Source: Oxyruncus cristatus
Lineage: Eukaryota; Chordata; Aves; Passeriformes; Cotingidae
Direction of reading: 5' to 3'
Assembly: GCA_013399855.1 (NCBI GenBank)
Contig: VXAY01001316.1
Coordinates: 96,077-160,076 of the forward strand
DNA: 64,000 nt
Positions 21,329 through 31,901 of this stretch are shown here, piece by piece. The notes beneath the pieces were generated by a model that saw nothing but the letters and a program-made list of their open reading frames with translations, made no database searches and was not told the origin of the DNA. The position numbers and the translations under genes were made by a program. How positions within the stretch are numbered: the stretch's first letter is position 1; each line of letters opens with the position of its first letter.

Positions 21329-21485
21329 ATCACAGAATCATGGAATGGCTTGGGAAGGACCTTAAAGCCCATCCCCTTCCACCCCCTGCCTCGGGCAGGG
21401 ACACCTTCACTATCCCAGCTTGCTCCAGCCTGGCCTTGGACACTCCCAGGGGTGGGGCAGCCCCAGCTTCTCTGGGCACCTTCCT
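21329..21485 (-). mobile_element. CR1 LINE 3' fragment with tail
   Basis: Left edge TCACAGAATCATGGAATGG is the antisense tail, followed by GGGAAGGACCTTAAAGCCC, GGCAGGGACACCTTCACT and CAGCCCCAGCTTCTCTGGGC. It faces the plus-strand copy at 21560-21694 head to head across about 75 bp. Confidence 0.93.
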
Positions 21486-21559
21486 AATTCAGAAGATCTG
21501 ATCAAAAGTGCTTTTTTTTTGCCCCTCCCATCAAAGGGAACAGAAACTGGAAGAGGAAA

Positions 21560-21694
21560 GGGTCCAAGGCCAGGTCGGACGGGGCTTGGAGCAGCCTGGT
21601 CTGAGTGGAAGGTGTCCCTGCCCATGGCAGGGGTGGAATGAGATGAGTTCTAAGGTCCAACCCAAACCATTCCGGGATTTTATGCTTCTATGAA
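21560..21694 (+). mobile_element. CR1 LINE 3' fragment with tail
   Basis: Contains GGGTCCAAGGCCAGGTCGGA, GAAGGTGTCCCTGCCCATGG, AAGGTCCAACCCAAACCATT and a damaged tail ending TTCTATG. Together with 21329-21485 it forms an inverted pair that could fold if transcribed. Confidence 0.92.
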
Positions 21695-22260
21695 ATGTCC
21701 TATTAAATAAGCCCCCTCCTCATTTATTTCTAAATTTTCCTGGTCTGCAATGAATGTCTCTTGCACTTAGCTGTGAGAATAAATCAGAGCCTTAAAAGCC
21801 TCCCCTTCCTCCCCCCCTCCATTGTCACACTCCTTCATTTCCCACACAAAGCTCCACCACTATGAGGTTATTTTTGACAGCAGGACCAGGCAAATTTCTC
21901 TCTGCAGTCCCAGAACACTTGAGAATTTTTTTTTCCAGTGGAAATAGTCACAAGGTTTACAATTAAGCAACCAAATTTCAGTAGATACTGTTTCTGCCAT
22001 CCAATATATTGTTCATGTGCTGATTTTATGGAACCTCCAGTAAAGTAAAGAATCTTTATCCCTCACATTGGAGCTTTCCCTTGCTTCCTCTGCAAGGCTA
22101 AGTCTTTATTTGCACCAAGATTGACTCCTGCTGATACAGCTTTGCTTATGCAGTGGATGGCTGTCTCAGATAATTGTTCCATTGCTATTAACACGAGTTC
22201 AGCTGTTGTTTAATTGTGGGAATATCTGGAATTGTTGCCGATCAGGGTCACTGGGAAGCT
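21695..22260. promoter_or_regulatory. AT-rich island, possible conserved non-coding element
   Basis: More than 500 bp of AT-rich DNA with TTATTTTTGACAG, CAATATATTGTTCATG and GCTATTAACACGAG among other TAAT-like words. It is free of CR1 over its length, although CR1 lies on both sides. Regulatory function is inferred from composition only. Confidence 0.18.
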
Positions 22261-22335
22261 GAGCTGAATGTCAATGGGGCTGCAAAGGCAGAGTTTGGGC
22301 ACAGAGCCTCCCTCCTTCTCTCAACAGTTGGTTTT

Positions 22336-22395
22336 TCGCATCATAGAATACCCTGAGTTGGAAGGCTCAGGGAAGTCCAACTCCTGTCTTCTCAA
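22336..22395 (-). mobile_element. CR1 LINE extreme 3' end, about 60 bp
   Basis: ATCATAGAATACCCTGAGTT followed by GGAAGGCTCAGGGAAGTCCA matches the tail and terminal box of antisense CR1. Very short. Confidence 0.75.
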
Positions 22396-22764
22396 GAAGA
22401 GAAATGCTCCTTTTTTTGTTGAATTCAACTAATCTTACACATTCCAAAGACCAAAATAAAATAACAGGGAGCAGGGACACTCTGAACTCAGTCCAATGGA
22501 ATATTAACTATTCTCTTCCAGTCTGTACACATCCTGTCTCCCTAATCACTCAGCGATCCAAACAGATGTTCAACCAAAACTTCTACCTGCTCTTTAACAC
22601 ATAATTCCCCAAGTTTCTCCTCTGGCCAGCTAAAATTTCTCTTGCCTCATCGTTTTTTCAATCTGTTGATGGTTTGCATCTTTCCCCAGATATGATCATT
22701 ACTTTTGTGCTTCCCAGTGAATGCCAATCCACACTGTATTTGCACGTTTTCATGGTACTCTCAA
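22396..22764. other. AT-rich single-copy sequence
   Basis: AT-rich, no repeat or gene recognised. Confidence 0.45.
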
Positions 22765-23060
22765 GAAGGACCAAGAAAGCTGGAGAAGGAGTTTTTGCCA
22801 GGGAATGTAGTGATGGGATAATGGGGCAGAGGGCAGGGCTAGGTGGGATATTGGGAAGGAATTCCTGGCTGGGAAGGTGGGGAGGCCCTGGCCTAGGTTG
22901 CTCAGAGAAGCTGTGGCTGCCCCTGGATCCCTGAAAGTGTCCAAGGGCAGGTTGGACAGGGCTTGGAGCCACCTGGGCTAGTGGAAGGTGTCCCTGCCCA
23001 TGGCAGGGAGTAGATTTGATGATCTTCTCAACCCAAACTACGCTGTGATTTTATGATTCA
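22765..23060 (+). mobile_element. CR1 LINE 3' fragment with tail
   Basis: Contains GGGATATTGGGAAGGAATTC, GGTGGGGAGGCCCTGG, GAGAAGCTGTGGCTGCCCCT, TTGGACAGGGCTTGGAGCCA and the terminal GATCTTCTCAACCCAAACTA with a worn tail TGTGATTTTATGATTC. Confidence 0.95.
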
Positions 23061-23400
23061 TTCTCTAATTTTAAGAACCTCTGAAACAGTAGCATTTGAA
23101 GAGCTTAAAATTGTCTCAGCTTGAGATCGACTGGCAGGTATCACACCCATCAGCCTCCGCCGTAACCAGGCACAGGTTGGGAGCTAATGATATCAGGTAA
23201 AAGTAATGTTTCGAGATAAAGGATGTTCTCTGGGCCGTGGGTGTTCCAACAGAACACAACAACATTGCTATTCAGCATGCTCTTTAATTCCCAGTTAAAA
23301 GAGATGCTGGATAATTGTAGCCTAATCCTGCTGGAAATGACAACTTTCAGTCGAAAGCTGAGTTTTATCAGAGAAATGTTTTCACTCTGCGCTGCTCTTC
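23061..23400. promoter_or_regulatory. AT-rich island, possible conserved non-coding element
   Basis: Contains GAGCTAATGATATCAGG, AGCCTAATCCTGCTGG and TTTGAAGAGCTTAAAATTG in a single-copy setting right after a CR1. TAATCC is an OTX/PITX-like word. No open frame of interest. Regulatory role inferred. Confidence 0.22.
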
Positions 23401-24117
23401 TCCAGCGTTTGCTTTGCTGAAATCACCCAGCAAAAACAGAAACCCCCAACCGCTGGAAAAGGCATCTGGAACCTGACAAACAGGCTGGGGGCTGGGGCAA
23501 GAAAAAAATCAGCAGCTTCTGTGAGGTTTTTGTTTGCTCGAGGGCTTTGGGGGCAGGTGGCAGGTTTAACACAACAATTCCGAGCTGCTGTTTGCAGGGA
23601 TTGGTTTTCCAACACGTAAGTCAACACCATCTCTTGAGATCTGGAACAAAGACAAAATAAATCTACTTTCATTTACATCTGCAGCAGAACAAGGTGGTTT
23701 TTCCCTGCCTGTTTCCCCTCCAAACACGTGGTCTAGTTCCACCTGAAGGGAACAGCCTTTCACGGTTGCCACCAGATTTGCTTCCAACTCCGAGAAGGTA
23801 TCCATGGCATTTTCCTGGCCTGGCTCAAAATGAGAGGGCTCAATGGAGATGATTTTGTTTCTGCTTTCATTTATCTTCCCCTGCTTTTGAGTTTCTCACC
23901 AAAGCCCCTGGAGAGGCCCTTTTTGCTGGGAAGGAGTGTCTCGAGCAAAACCTGTTATCTCCTGGATTAGTCTGCAGGCTTGTAGAGTTGCCGTGAGGGG
24001 AAATGAAAACTCCTTCAGGACCGAGTCTAGAAAGTCTGTATCTCATTTTCCAGGCTTGATGTGCCAACCTAAACTTGGCCTAGCATCGGACTGGAAACCT
24101 CCAAACCATCGTGAAAA
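23401..24117. other. Single-copy sequence, no gene seen
   Basis: Moderate GC. No repeat, exon or RNA gene recognised. Confidence 0.5.
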
Positions 24118-24335
24118 TAAACTGGATTGGCTATTAGGGACGATTTCTTCCTGGAAGGGGTAGTCAGGCACTGGAACAGGATGCTCGGGGCAGTGGTGGA
24201 GTCACCACTCCTGAAGGGATTCGAAAGCCATGTGGATGTGGTACTTGGGGACACAGGTTAGTGGTAGCCTTGGAAGGGCTGGGGGAATGGATGGTCTTGG
24301 AGGGGTTTTTCAACCTACATGATTCTCTGGATTCA
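24118..24335 (+). mobile_element. CR1 LINE 3' fragment
   Basis: Contains GTAGTCAGGCACTGGAACAG, GGAGTCACCACTCCTGAAGG, AGCCATGTGGATGTGGTACT and a terminal GGTTTTTCAACCTACATGAT with the tail reduced to GATTCTCTGG. Confidence 0.92.
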
Positions 24336-25044
24336 GCATGGCTCACATGGCATTGGTGTAGCTGGAGAACAGTTTGCTCCAAAAAGCTGACCCCAGTTTT
24401 TTCCTACTGGGAAAACCCAGTTGGGTTTAGGGCCAAACCCATCTCCTTACAACTGAGTCCAGCAGCCCTTTATGAGTCTAGAGGCAGGAAGGAGGTGCCC
24501 GGACCTGAGCAGGCTGTATTTGATGGCCCAGCTCTGTCAGTGCCACGGTGGGGATTGGTCTCGTCCTGCTGTATGGGGCTGAGGCCCACACCTACTCCCA
24601 TGGCCCCACACCTACTCCCATGGCCCCACACCCTGAAGCCCTCAGGGAAAATACTGCTTCATTCCTCCTGAAAATGCAGATGAACATCTCCAGAATATAG
24701 AAAGCCTGGTTTGCAGGTGGCACTTCCCTGTAATTGCCTCCCCTCCCTCTGTGCTGCACAAGGACGTCAGCATTGCTTGGCTCCCGCAGATAAAGGGCTT
24801 TGTGGGAAACCATCCACCCCGAATAAACCCCAAAGCCCTGAGCCCCATGGCACTGAACTCCCTTCTGTGCCTCCTCAGAGTTGTTCTGTGGCTCCCACGC
24901 AGGCGGGAGGACCAGGAGTGCTCCCCACTCTCGAGCAGGGCCCGGGGCACCCATCAGTGCTCGCTCCCCGCCGGTCCCTGCGGTCACTGGCCCATGCCTG
25001 GAGTGGGAATGTTGTGCTGCTGTGCAATGATTTGGAGGCTGTAA
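24336..25044. other. Single-copy sequence with a short tandem repeat
   Basis: At 24583-24636 a 20-21 bp unit (GGCCCCACACCTACTCCCAT) is repeated about two and a half times. Otherwise nothing is recognised. Confidence 0.6.
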
Positions 25045-25100
25045 TTGGCTTAATGCTTGGCTTAATGCTTGGCTTAATGCTTGGCTTAATGCTTGGCTTA
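25045..25100 (+). repeat. 12-bp minisatellite, about 4.7 units
   Basis: Unit TTGGCTTAATGC occurs four times without a change, then eight more bases of a fifth unit. Because the unit length is a multiple of three, the minus strand translates it as a Ser-Gln-Ala-Leu repeat inside an otherwise featureless open frame; I regard that as an artefact. Confidence 0.97.
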
Positions 25101-25246
25101 CCCATTCAGTAGCACTAAAGGGCAGAACATCAGCTGCCTTCCAGAAATAAAGCTCCCCAGACATGGAAAGCTCCGCTGGAGCTCTCACTGTGCCTTGAGC
25201 AGTTCCCCACTCTGGAGGCTTTGAGCTGCAGAAGGGTGGGCACCAC

Positions 25247-25570
25247 AGGATCCCAGAATAGGCTGAGCTGGGAGGGACCCCAAGGACCATCCAGTCCCAC
25301 CCTCAGCCCTGCACAGGCCCATCCCCAGGAGTCCCCCCCTGTGCCCCAGAGGATCATCCCAACCCTCCTGGAGCTCTGGCAGCCTTGGGGCTGTGCCCAC
25401 TGCCCTGGGGAGCCTGGTCAGTGCCAACCACCCTCTGGGGGAAGAACCTTGTCCTGAGATCCAACCTGAGCCTGCCCTGGCACAGCTCCAGCCCTTCCCT
25501 GGGTGCTGTCCCTGGTCCCCCCAGAGCAGAGCTCAGTCCTGCCCCTCCTCTGGCCCTGCCCAGGCAGTTG
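25247..25570 (-). mobile_element. CR1 LINE 3' fragment
   Basis: Antisense copy of the branch seen at 16346-16611: GGGAGGGACCCCAAGGACCA, CTCCTGGAGCTCTGGCAGCC, CCCACTGCCCTGGGGAGCCT, GGGGGAAGAACCTTGTCCTG and GCCCTGGCACAGCTCCAGCC. Only a trace of the tail (ATCCCAGAATAG) remains. Confidence 0.95.
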
Positions 25571-25831
25571 TAGGCTGCACCTTTGGGCATCCCTTGGTCG
25601 TGGGGTACATGGAGAAAGAGGAGAGAGAATCTGGGGAAAAGAAACTCTGTCCCATCTTCCAGACCCTGCAAGGTCCGTGGAACATGTTGGGGCCTCCAGA
25701 AGCAGAAGCACTGGGCTGATGGGATGCAGCACCTTCCCTGCTCTTCCTCCTCAGCTGGAACCTCTGCCAGGGGCCCAGCAGCTACATTTAAGTCTGGTCT
25801 AGAGCCACCTCAGAGGTGCCCAGCAGCTGAG

Positions 25832-26098
25832 CTGGGACAAGTGATAGGACCAGAGGAAATGGCCTCAAGTTGTGCCAGAGGAGGTTTAGGTTGGATACTG
25901 GGAAAAATTTCTTCACTGCTGTCCAACCCTGGCACAGCTGCCCAGGGAAGTGTGGATTCACCATCCCTGGAGGGATTTAAAAGCCCTGTGGATGTGGCAC
26001 TTGGGGACATGGATTAGCGGTGGCCTTGGGAGTGCTGGAAGAATGGCTGGACTTGATCTTAGAGGGCTTTTGCAACCTGAAGGACTCTGATTCCGTGG
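25832..26098 (+). mobile_element. CR1 LINE 3' fragment
   Basis: Contains AAGTGATAGGACCAGAGGAA, GCCTCAAGTTGTGCCAGAGG, TTTAGGTTGGATACTGGG, GATTTAAAAGCCCTGTGGAT and a terminal GGGCTTTTGCAACCTGAAGG. The tail is degraded. Its 5' end faces the minus-strand copy at 25247-25570. Confidence 0.94.
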
Positions 26099-28374
26099 CT
26101 GCCACCCTGTCTGGGGACGGTGACACCAGGGGCTGCCACGGAGGCCACTCGAGCTGGAGGCTGCAGCAGGAGCCTGGAATCCCAGCTGCTTGTAAATATT
26201 GCAGGTCTTGGCCGGGGGAGGAGGGAATGTGTCAGCTCTTGTCCTCAGCGCCTGCAAACAAGGAGAAACCCCCACGAATTGAGCAGAGCTGATTGGGTTT
26301 ATCTGCAGGGGAAGGCAGGGGCTGATTTCGCAGTGCTAAGAGATACAGGTAATATTTCCAAAACAAAATCTCCCGTTTGAAATCCAATTAGGGTTGCTAA
26401 GTAACAACATAGTTAACCAGCCAATATTTGCTAAACTCAGACTTTTGCAAGCAAGGAAACAGCCTCGGCAAATTGCACTAACAATACATAAATACAGTCA
26501 TGTTAAACCAAACAGCTCCAATCCTGTTAGCAGTGACTGCTCAGATTTTCCCTGTTATCTGTGGCATTCCAGAAGCTGGTTTAATGCTTTCCACTTCCCT
26601 GGCTGGGGGCTTGTGTGGAAACTGCAGTATTGGTGGGCCAGGGAAGGAATCTGTATATTTGGTTTATTGATGAGCACAGATCTCATGTGCCTGAACGGAG
26701 GGCCTGAAAAGTAATTTGGATGAAAAATAGTTGCTTGAGAACGCTCTTTAATTGTCAACTGCTTCAGTGTAACTGATTTTCCCCCAAAAGTTACTGCAAG
26801 TTTCCCCGGAACACGTTGTTTTTCAAGCCCGTTCTCAGCAGACAGAATCATTGATCTCAAAATCCCTTGTTTGGCTCTGCTCAGAGCAGCTCCCTGAGCC
26901 TCCTCTCCGAGGAGCTCCGAGGACTCTCCTCCCTGCCCACCCTCCCGCAGCACCGGGTGGTTGTAGGTTCTGGGATTGCCTGGGACATCTGCACATCCCA
27001 GCAGGAGGCCCAAGGCCCCAAAACACTGTGGGTTAACCAGCAGCACAAACCTCAAGTCATCCATCCCCCGAGGCTCTCTGTCCCTGCAGCTGTACTGGCA
27101 CGGGACAAAGCCTGGGGCTGAGCATCTCAGCTTTGATTTTTGGCTCCAGTTTTGCATTTTAAGCACTCTGTGGTCTCTCCTGCTTGAGACTGGCTCAGGG
27201 CTTTAGGCAGGACTCAGCAAAGGCTGTTCTCAGTTTCAGTCCTGATGAAAAGCTGGATTTTCCAGTAGAGCTGAGACTCCCTCTGCAATGAGGAGCCTTT
27301 CTTCTCTCCCCCAGTGGGTTTAGGACTTCAGCCCAGGTCTCTTCTGAGCATTGGGGGTTAACTCTCCACTGGGCTCAGCACCACTGCCCCACACGCTCAG
27401 CCCAGGCCCCCTCCCAGCCGTGTCCAGCTCTGCCATCCCACCAGGAATGTGACCTGTGGGTAGCTGAGCTCTCCCAGCTCTGCTGGTTTGCTGCAGGGAG
27501 TCGGGATTTTCCCAACTGACGAGGCTCCAAGATGCTCCTCTCATGGCTTGTGTGGGCACCCAGCGCCCGATCCCGCTGGCAGCAAAGATCCCTGTCCAGG
27601 CCCTCCCTGCTCTCTCCTGGCTGCTGCTTTGCCTTGACACTGCAGCCTCACCATCCTTGTGCCCTCCCCGGGCTCCTCGGGGTCCCCACAGCAGTGGAAA
27701 TCCAAGGCAATGGCCTCTGGCTGCTGGGGGCTGGTTAATGTGCCTCCTGCTCCTCTGCTTCCCTCAGTGCTCAGCCCAGCAAATTGCTCTGTCTCTGCTC
27801 AAGGATCTCTGTAAATATATGGACCACAAGTGGCACGAGCTGCAGACTAGCAGGGCTGGGGTTTTTTTTTTTCCCAAGGAAAGATTATATTTCAAGACTT
27901 CCTTTACACTGAAGGAGGGCAGGAAATCTTTCTCCCATCAAGCTGTCTCTTAGCCAAGGTCCAGCCTGTTACCAGCTCCTTATTTGTGCAGTGCTGTGCA
28001 TTTGTTCTCTCAGCAGCTTTCCCAGCTGGAGGGAGGGCTTCTCAATTCCCTTTTTTGAAAGGAGTTTCCAGCTCCAGCACTGAACCACGTGGAAAATGAC
28101 CCCTCAGACAAGCAGAGACCAGACTGTTCTGCACCCACTGAGGGGAGGCTCCTGGTTTGGCTCGTGCTGCAGGGATTTCCATGGGATGCTGAGCAGCCCA
28201 GGGACTGCCTGCCCATGCTGTATTCCCGGGAGAAGGGCTAGGGAGGGATGGCAGCAGGTGCTTAAATGCATGGGAAGAAACTGCTGGAAAATATCTCCCT
28301 TTCCAGCTCTCTCCAAACACGCCTTTGATGGGGAATGTTGGGGAGAGAACCCAAAATTACTGATAGGGGCCGTG
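26099..28374. other. Single-copy sequence with an AT-rich patch
   Basis: About 2.3 kb without CR1. 26310-26560 is AT-rich with CAATTAGGGTTGCTAAG and CCAATATTTGC words and may be a conserved non-coding element. Around 27770 a good acceptor-like tract (CTCCTCTGCTTCCCTCAG) precedes an open stretch, but no matching donor or known protein was found. Confidence 0.45.
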
Positions 28375-28545
28375 CATCATAGGGTCATGGAATGGTTTGT
28401 GCTGGAAGGGATCTTAAAGCCCATCCAGTGCCACCCCTTGCCATGGGCAGGGACACCTTCCACCAGCCCAGGTTGCTCCAAGCCCCGTCCAACCTGGCCT
28501 TGGACACTTCCAGGGATGGGGCAGCCACAGCTTCTCTGGGCAGAA
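28375..28545 (-). mobile_element. CR1 LINE 3' fragment with tail remnant
   Basis: CATCATAGGGTCATGGAATG is the worn antisense tail, followed by GGAAGGGATCTTAAAGCCCA, TGCCATGGGCAGGGACACC, GCTCCAAGCCCCGTCCAACC and CAGCCACAGCTTCTCTGGGC. Confidence 0.95.
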
Positions 28546-28834
28546 GAGCAGATACTGCTCCCAATCCAAGTAGCTCCTTTGAAGTTTTCCAGAAACTTTG
28601 GAAAGCTGGGCAGATATGCCAGTAGAAGAGCTCAGAGCCCAGGGACTCCAGGCCAACCAGGGATACTCCAGCTTCTCTAGCTCATTCCTGTAGCCAGCAA
28701 CTGCTTTTCAGAATCTGAAACCTCTGGCCTTGGGCTCCTTTGGGCTGATGTCACAGTTGTATGAACTTCCAGAAGCTGGGCTGGGTCCTGGGAACTTCTC
28801 AGGAAGCAAATGATTTGACTCCTGACTGTTCACA
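28546..28834. other. Single-copy sequence, nothing recognised
   Basis: About 290 bp between two CR1 elements. Confidence 0.45.
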
Positions 28835-28883
28835 TCACAGAATCACAGCACGTGCTGAGCTGGAAGGGACCCACAAGGATCAC
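28835..28883 (-). mobile_element. Older CR1, 3' part (host of a nested CR1)
   Basis: TCACAGAATCACAGCACG is the antisense tail and CTGGAAGGGACCCACAAGGA the terminal box. The element stops abruptly in GGATCAC and its continuation is found at 29454-29520, after the inserted plus-strand CR1. Confidence 0.85.
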
Positions 28884-29453
28884 CTTTGAGTGCTGGGCCC
28901 AGCTCAGGAAGGACATGGAGAGGCTGGAGCAGGTCCAGAGAAGAGCAGCGAGGCTGGGAAGGGACTGGAGCAGAATTGCCATGAGGAGAGGCTGAGGGAG
29001 CTGGGGGGGCTCAGCCTGGAGAGGAAGAGGCTCAGGGGAGACCTCATCGCTCTGCACAACCCCCTGACAGGAGGGGGGAGCTGGGGAGGGGTTGGTCTCT
29101 TCTCCAGGGAACCAGCAGTGGGACAAGAGGGCTCGGCCTTAAGCTGTGCCAGGGGAGGTTTAGGTTGGATAAATTCTTTCCAGAGAGAGTGCTCAGCCAT
29201 TGGAATGGGCTGCCCAGGGAGGGGGTGGAGTCACCATCCCTGGAGGTGTTGAAAGTGAGACTGGACATGGCATCAGTGCCATGGGCTGGGAACCACGGCG
29301 GGGTTGGATCAAGGGTTGGACTCGGAGGTCTTTTCCAACCCTGCTGATTCCCTGATTCTGTGACTCTGTGATTCTATGATTCTGTGACTCTGTGATTCTA
29401 TGATTCTGTGACTCTGTGACTCTGTGATCCTATTCTATGATCCTGTTCTGTGA
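28884..29453 (+). mobile_element. CR1 LINE inserted into an older CR1
   Basis: Starts at CTTTGAGTGCTGGGCCCAGC, runs through GGACATGGAGAGGCTGGAGC, CTCAGGGGAGACCTCATCGC, TTAAGCTGTGCCAGGGGAGG, ATTGGAATGGGCTGCCCAGG and GGTTGGATCAAGGGTTGGAC, and ends in a long octamer tail. It shares the GGGTTGGATCAAGGGTTGG signature with 59751-60035, so both belong to one branch. Sequence quality suggests one of the youngest copies in the window. Confidence 0.95.
29347..29453 (+). repeat. Expanded octamer tail with 24-bp higher-order period
   Basis: About ten consecutive 8-bp units of three kinds (ATTCTGTG, ACTCTGTG, ATTCTATG), then two slipped copies. The triplet order repeats, giving a 24-bp higher-order unit. 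Most CR1 tails here have one to three octamers, so this one was expanded by slippage. Confidence 0.93.
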
Positions 29454-29520
29454 CCATGGAGTCCAACCCTCAGCCCAGCACAGGCCCATCCCGAAGTCTT
29501 CCTCCATCCTCCAGTGAGTC
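29454..29520 (-). mobile_element. Older CR1, continuation after the nested insertion
   Basis: Resumes with CCATGGAGTCCAACCCTCAG and CACAGGCCCATCCCGAAGTC, which in an uninterrupted copy (compare 58711-58863) follows directly on the ACCCGCAAGGACCATCCAG segment. It ends near TCCATCCTCCAGTGAGTC. Confidence 0.85.
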
Positions 29521-31901
29521 AAAGCATGTCCAAGCAAGGGAACGGGAACAGGGTGGGCTGGCCCCAGCCTGCCCAGCCCACCACCACCTCCTGCTGCAGA
29601 GAGGAGAGTGGTCTGGTGTGGTGGAGGAGCAGAGCCATGTTCTGGCACACCCATGGGATTTGCATGGGCTCAATCCAGCGTCCTGGGTGTCCCTTCCATG
29701 ACACACACACAGTTGGCACCCAGGGAGAGGGGCAGGAGGCTCTTCCCCAAGTCAGCAGGGCTCTAAAGCCCCGGGTCAGCCACTGGGACTGGATGTGATG
29801 GAGGTAATGAACAGTGAGGCTCCAAATTAAAATAAAGCTAATGGAGAGGGCAAAGACCTTCCCTGTCACTCTGCTGCAGCTCCCCAGACCTGCTCAGACT
29901 CTGCTGAGCTCACCAGCTCTGGGTAGCTTGACCCCGTGGGGCCGAGGCTGGTGTGCCATTCTAATGATGCCTCGCCAGGCTCCCGAGGGGAGCAGGGTGA
30001 AGGGCTGGAGGAGTGAGGGCTCCGGGGCAGCCACCTTTATTTAATACACCATGACAGTGCATAACTAAAGCTCTTTATCTCACTGCACTTTGCTGAGAGC
30101 TGGAAGTGCCAGCACGGGGCTGATGAAGTCTGTCCTGATCTTTCCAATGATAATGCTTTAAGTTGTGCCTCCTTCCTGACTCTTTCCTGTTGCTGTTCTC
30201 GTTTGGAGGTGAGTGTTTTGTCCTTAAGCAAGAAGACTAAGCTGGGAGACCTTTCTAATGCTGGTTCTTTTGCTGCCCCTTGATAAGGATGAGGAAACCT
30301 CTCCCACCCATGTGGGATCCTGCTCCTCCCCATTGCCACCTCCCCAAAGATTGGGACCTTTCATCATGGGAATGGGAAAACAAAGAGAGACTTCCTTTTG
30401 CTTTCCTTGAAGGTCTTCTCCAAGCAGAGCAGCAAAGTGGGGTTGGAGGTCAGTCTTCCCTCCAGGTCACCTCTCACAGCTGCAGCTTTGGTTTGAAAAT
30501 GCTCTTTGAGAGCTGGGGAATGTGTTTGTCAGGAAAGTGCTCTGGAGGAGGAGGGCTTTGTGTCTTGGATGCCCTGAAACCACTTCTGGGAGCTTTGTCT
30601 CACTCCTGAAGAGATTCTGTATCTAATTGAGAATTCAGCCAACACTCCTGCGGGTTGAGAAAACAGAGCTTGGACCTACAGGAGGATGAGCAGGGTGGGA
30701 AGAAATCCATTAAGGACCTGAGTGTGAAAACTGCTGGGCTGTGACCCCCGGGGGTTTTCCTGCTCAGAAAAGCTGCCATGCTGCTGTGTCCTTCTCTCCA
30801 AGGACAACAGGGAAAAGTGCTAATTGTCCTTGCTGTTGGTCCACACAGTTAAATCCCAGTCCCTCCATGTCAGGTTCTCCATGTAGTGACCGATGGGGAG
30901 CTCGTTGGGTCTCACTGGGCACCTTTGCCCTTCCAGGGTGGAATAGGGATGCAGCAAAAGTGAGCCTTCATCTCCCTGACACCCTTCCCCCTGAGCCTCA
31001 CCCCGGGCAGTGAGAAGCAGGAAGACTTCCACCTCTGTTTCCTCCACGTCCCACCTGCATTTCCCATCGCATGTGGAATGGGAGCACAGCAGCTGAGGCT
31101 GGAATCACTGCAGGGCTGCAGTGGGACTCACTGGGGAAGCCGTGGGGCGGGGAGCACAGCTCCTGCCCCGGCTCAAAAGGGGCAGCACCGTTGGAGGAGC
31201 AGTTGGAGTGCTGCGGGACCAAAGCTGAGCAGCTGCAGGTGGCTCCTAAGGAATGCAGAGCTCCTGGGTGCTGTCCTTGCCCCCCTTCCAGCCCTTCACC
31301 CGGCTCAGCTGCCTCCCTGCTCCTGCGGGCTTTGCCCTCCCCGTTCCCACATCTCCCTGAGCCAGGAGGGGAATTGAAACCCGAGCCCTGGCAAGTGGCA
31401 CCTCGGAGGGCTCGGCACAGATCGATCCCTCTCTAACCCGAGCACAGGGGCAGCTGCTGACCGGGGAAACCTCCCGGTGATAAATTGCATCAGAGAAACC
31501 GCGGGATATCGGCGCTGGGAGGGGGCAGGAGAGCAGGGGCTGGGTGAAGGGAGAAGGGGGAATAAATGGCTCCTTCTCAGAGGTTTGGCAATGCTGCCTC
31601 TGCAGTATGTGCTGTCGAAGCTGCGCAGGGTTGTGAGGTGTGTCTGGGCCCTGTCCTGGCCCCACAGAGGTTGGGGTACAGCCTCTGCTGTGCTCTGCAG
31701 GGACTCTACACCTGGGGCCACCTTCAGGGCTGCTGCTGGTGAACGTGGCTGATTCCTGTAGAGGGTGAGGTGGGGGGGACATGTGCAAGAGCAGGTCAAC
31801 GAGTGATTGTGAAATCCCAGGGAATTGTGCTGTGTCAAGCGATGGCTCCACCTTGCCTGGAAGAAGAAGGGAGGAAAAAGGTTTCTGAAACCCTCTGTCT
31901 G
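29521..31901. other. Single-copy sequence, no gene seen
   Basis: About 2.4 kb without repeats. CpGs are somewhat more frequent at 31370-31520. The 277-codon minus-strand frame 31246-32079 crosses its right end but begins in antisense CR1. No exon supported. Confidence 0.5.

Noticed and set aside
24592..25290. 232-codon minus-strand frame with a Ser-Gln-Ala-Leu repeat
   Set aside because: The repeat is the 12-bp minisatellite at 25045-25100, whose unit length keeps any frame open. The rest has no recognisable domain.
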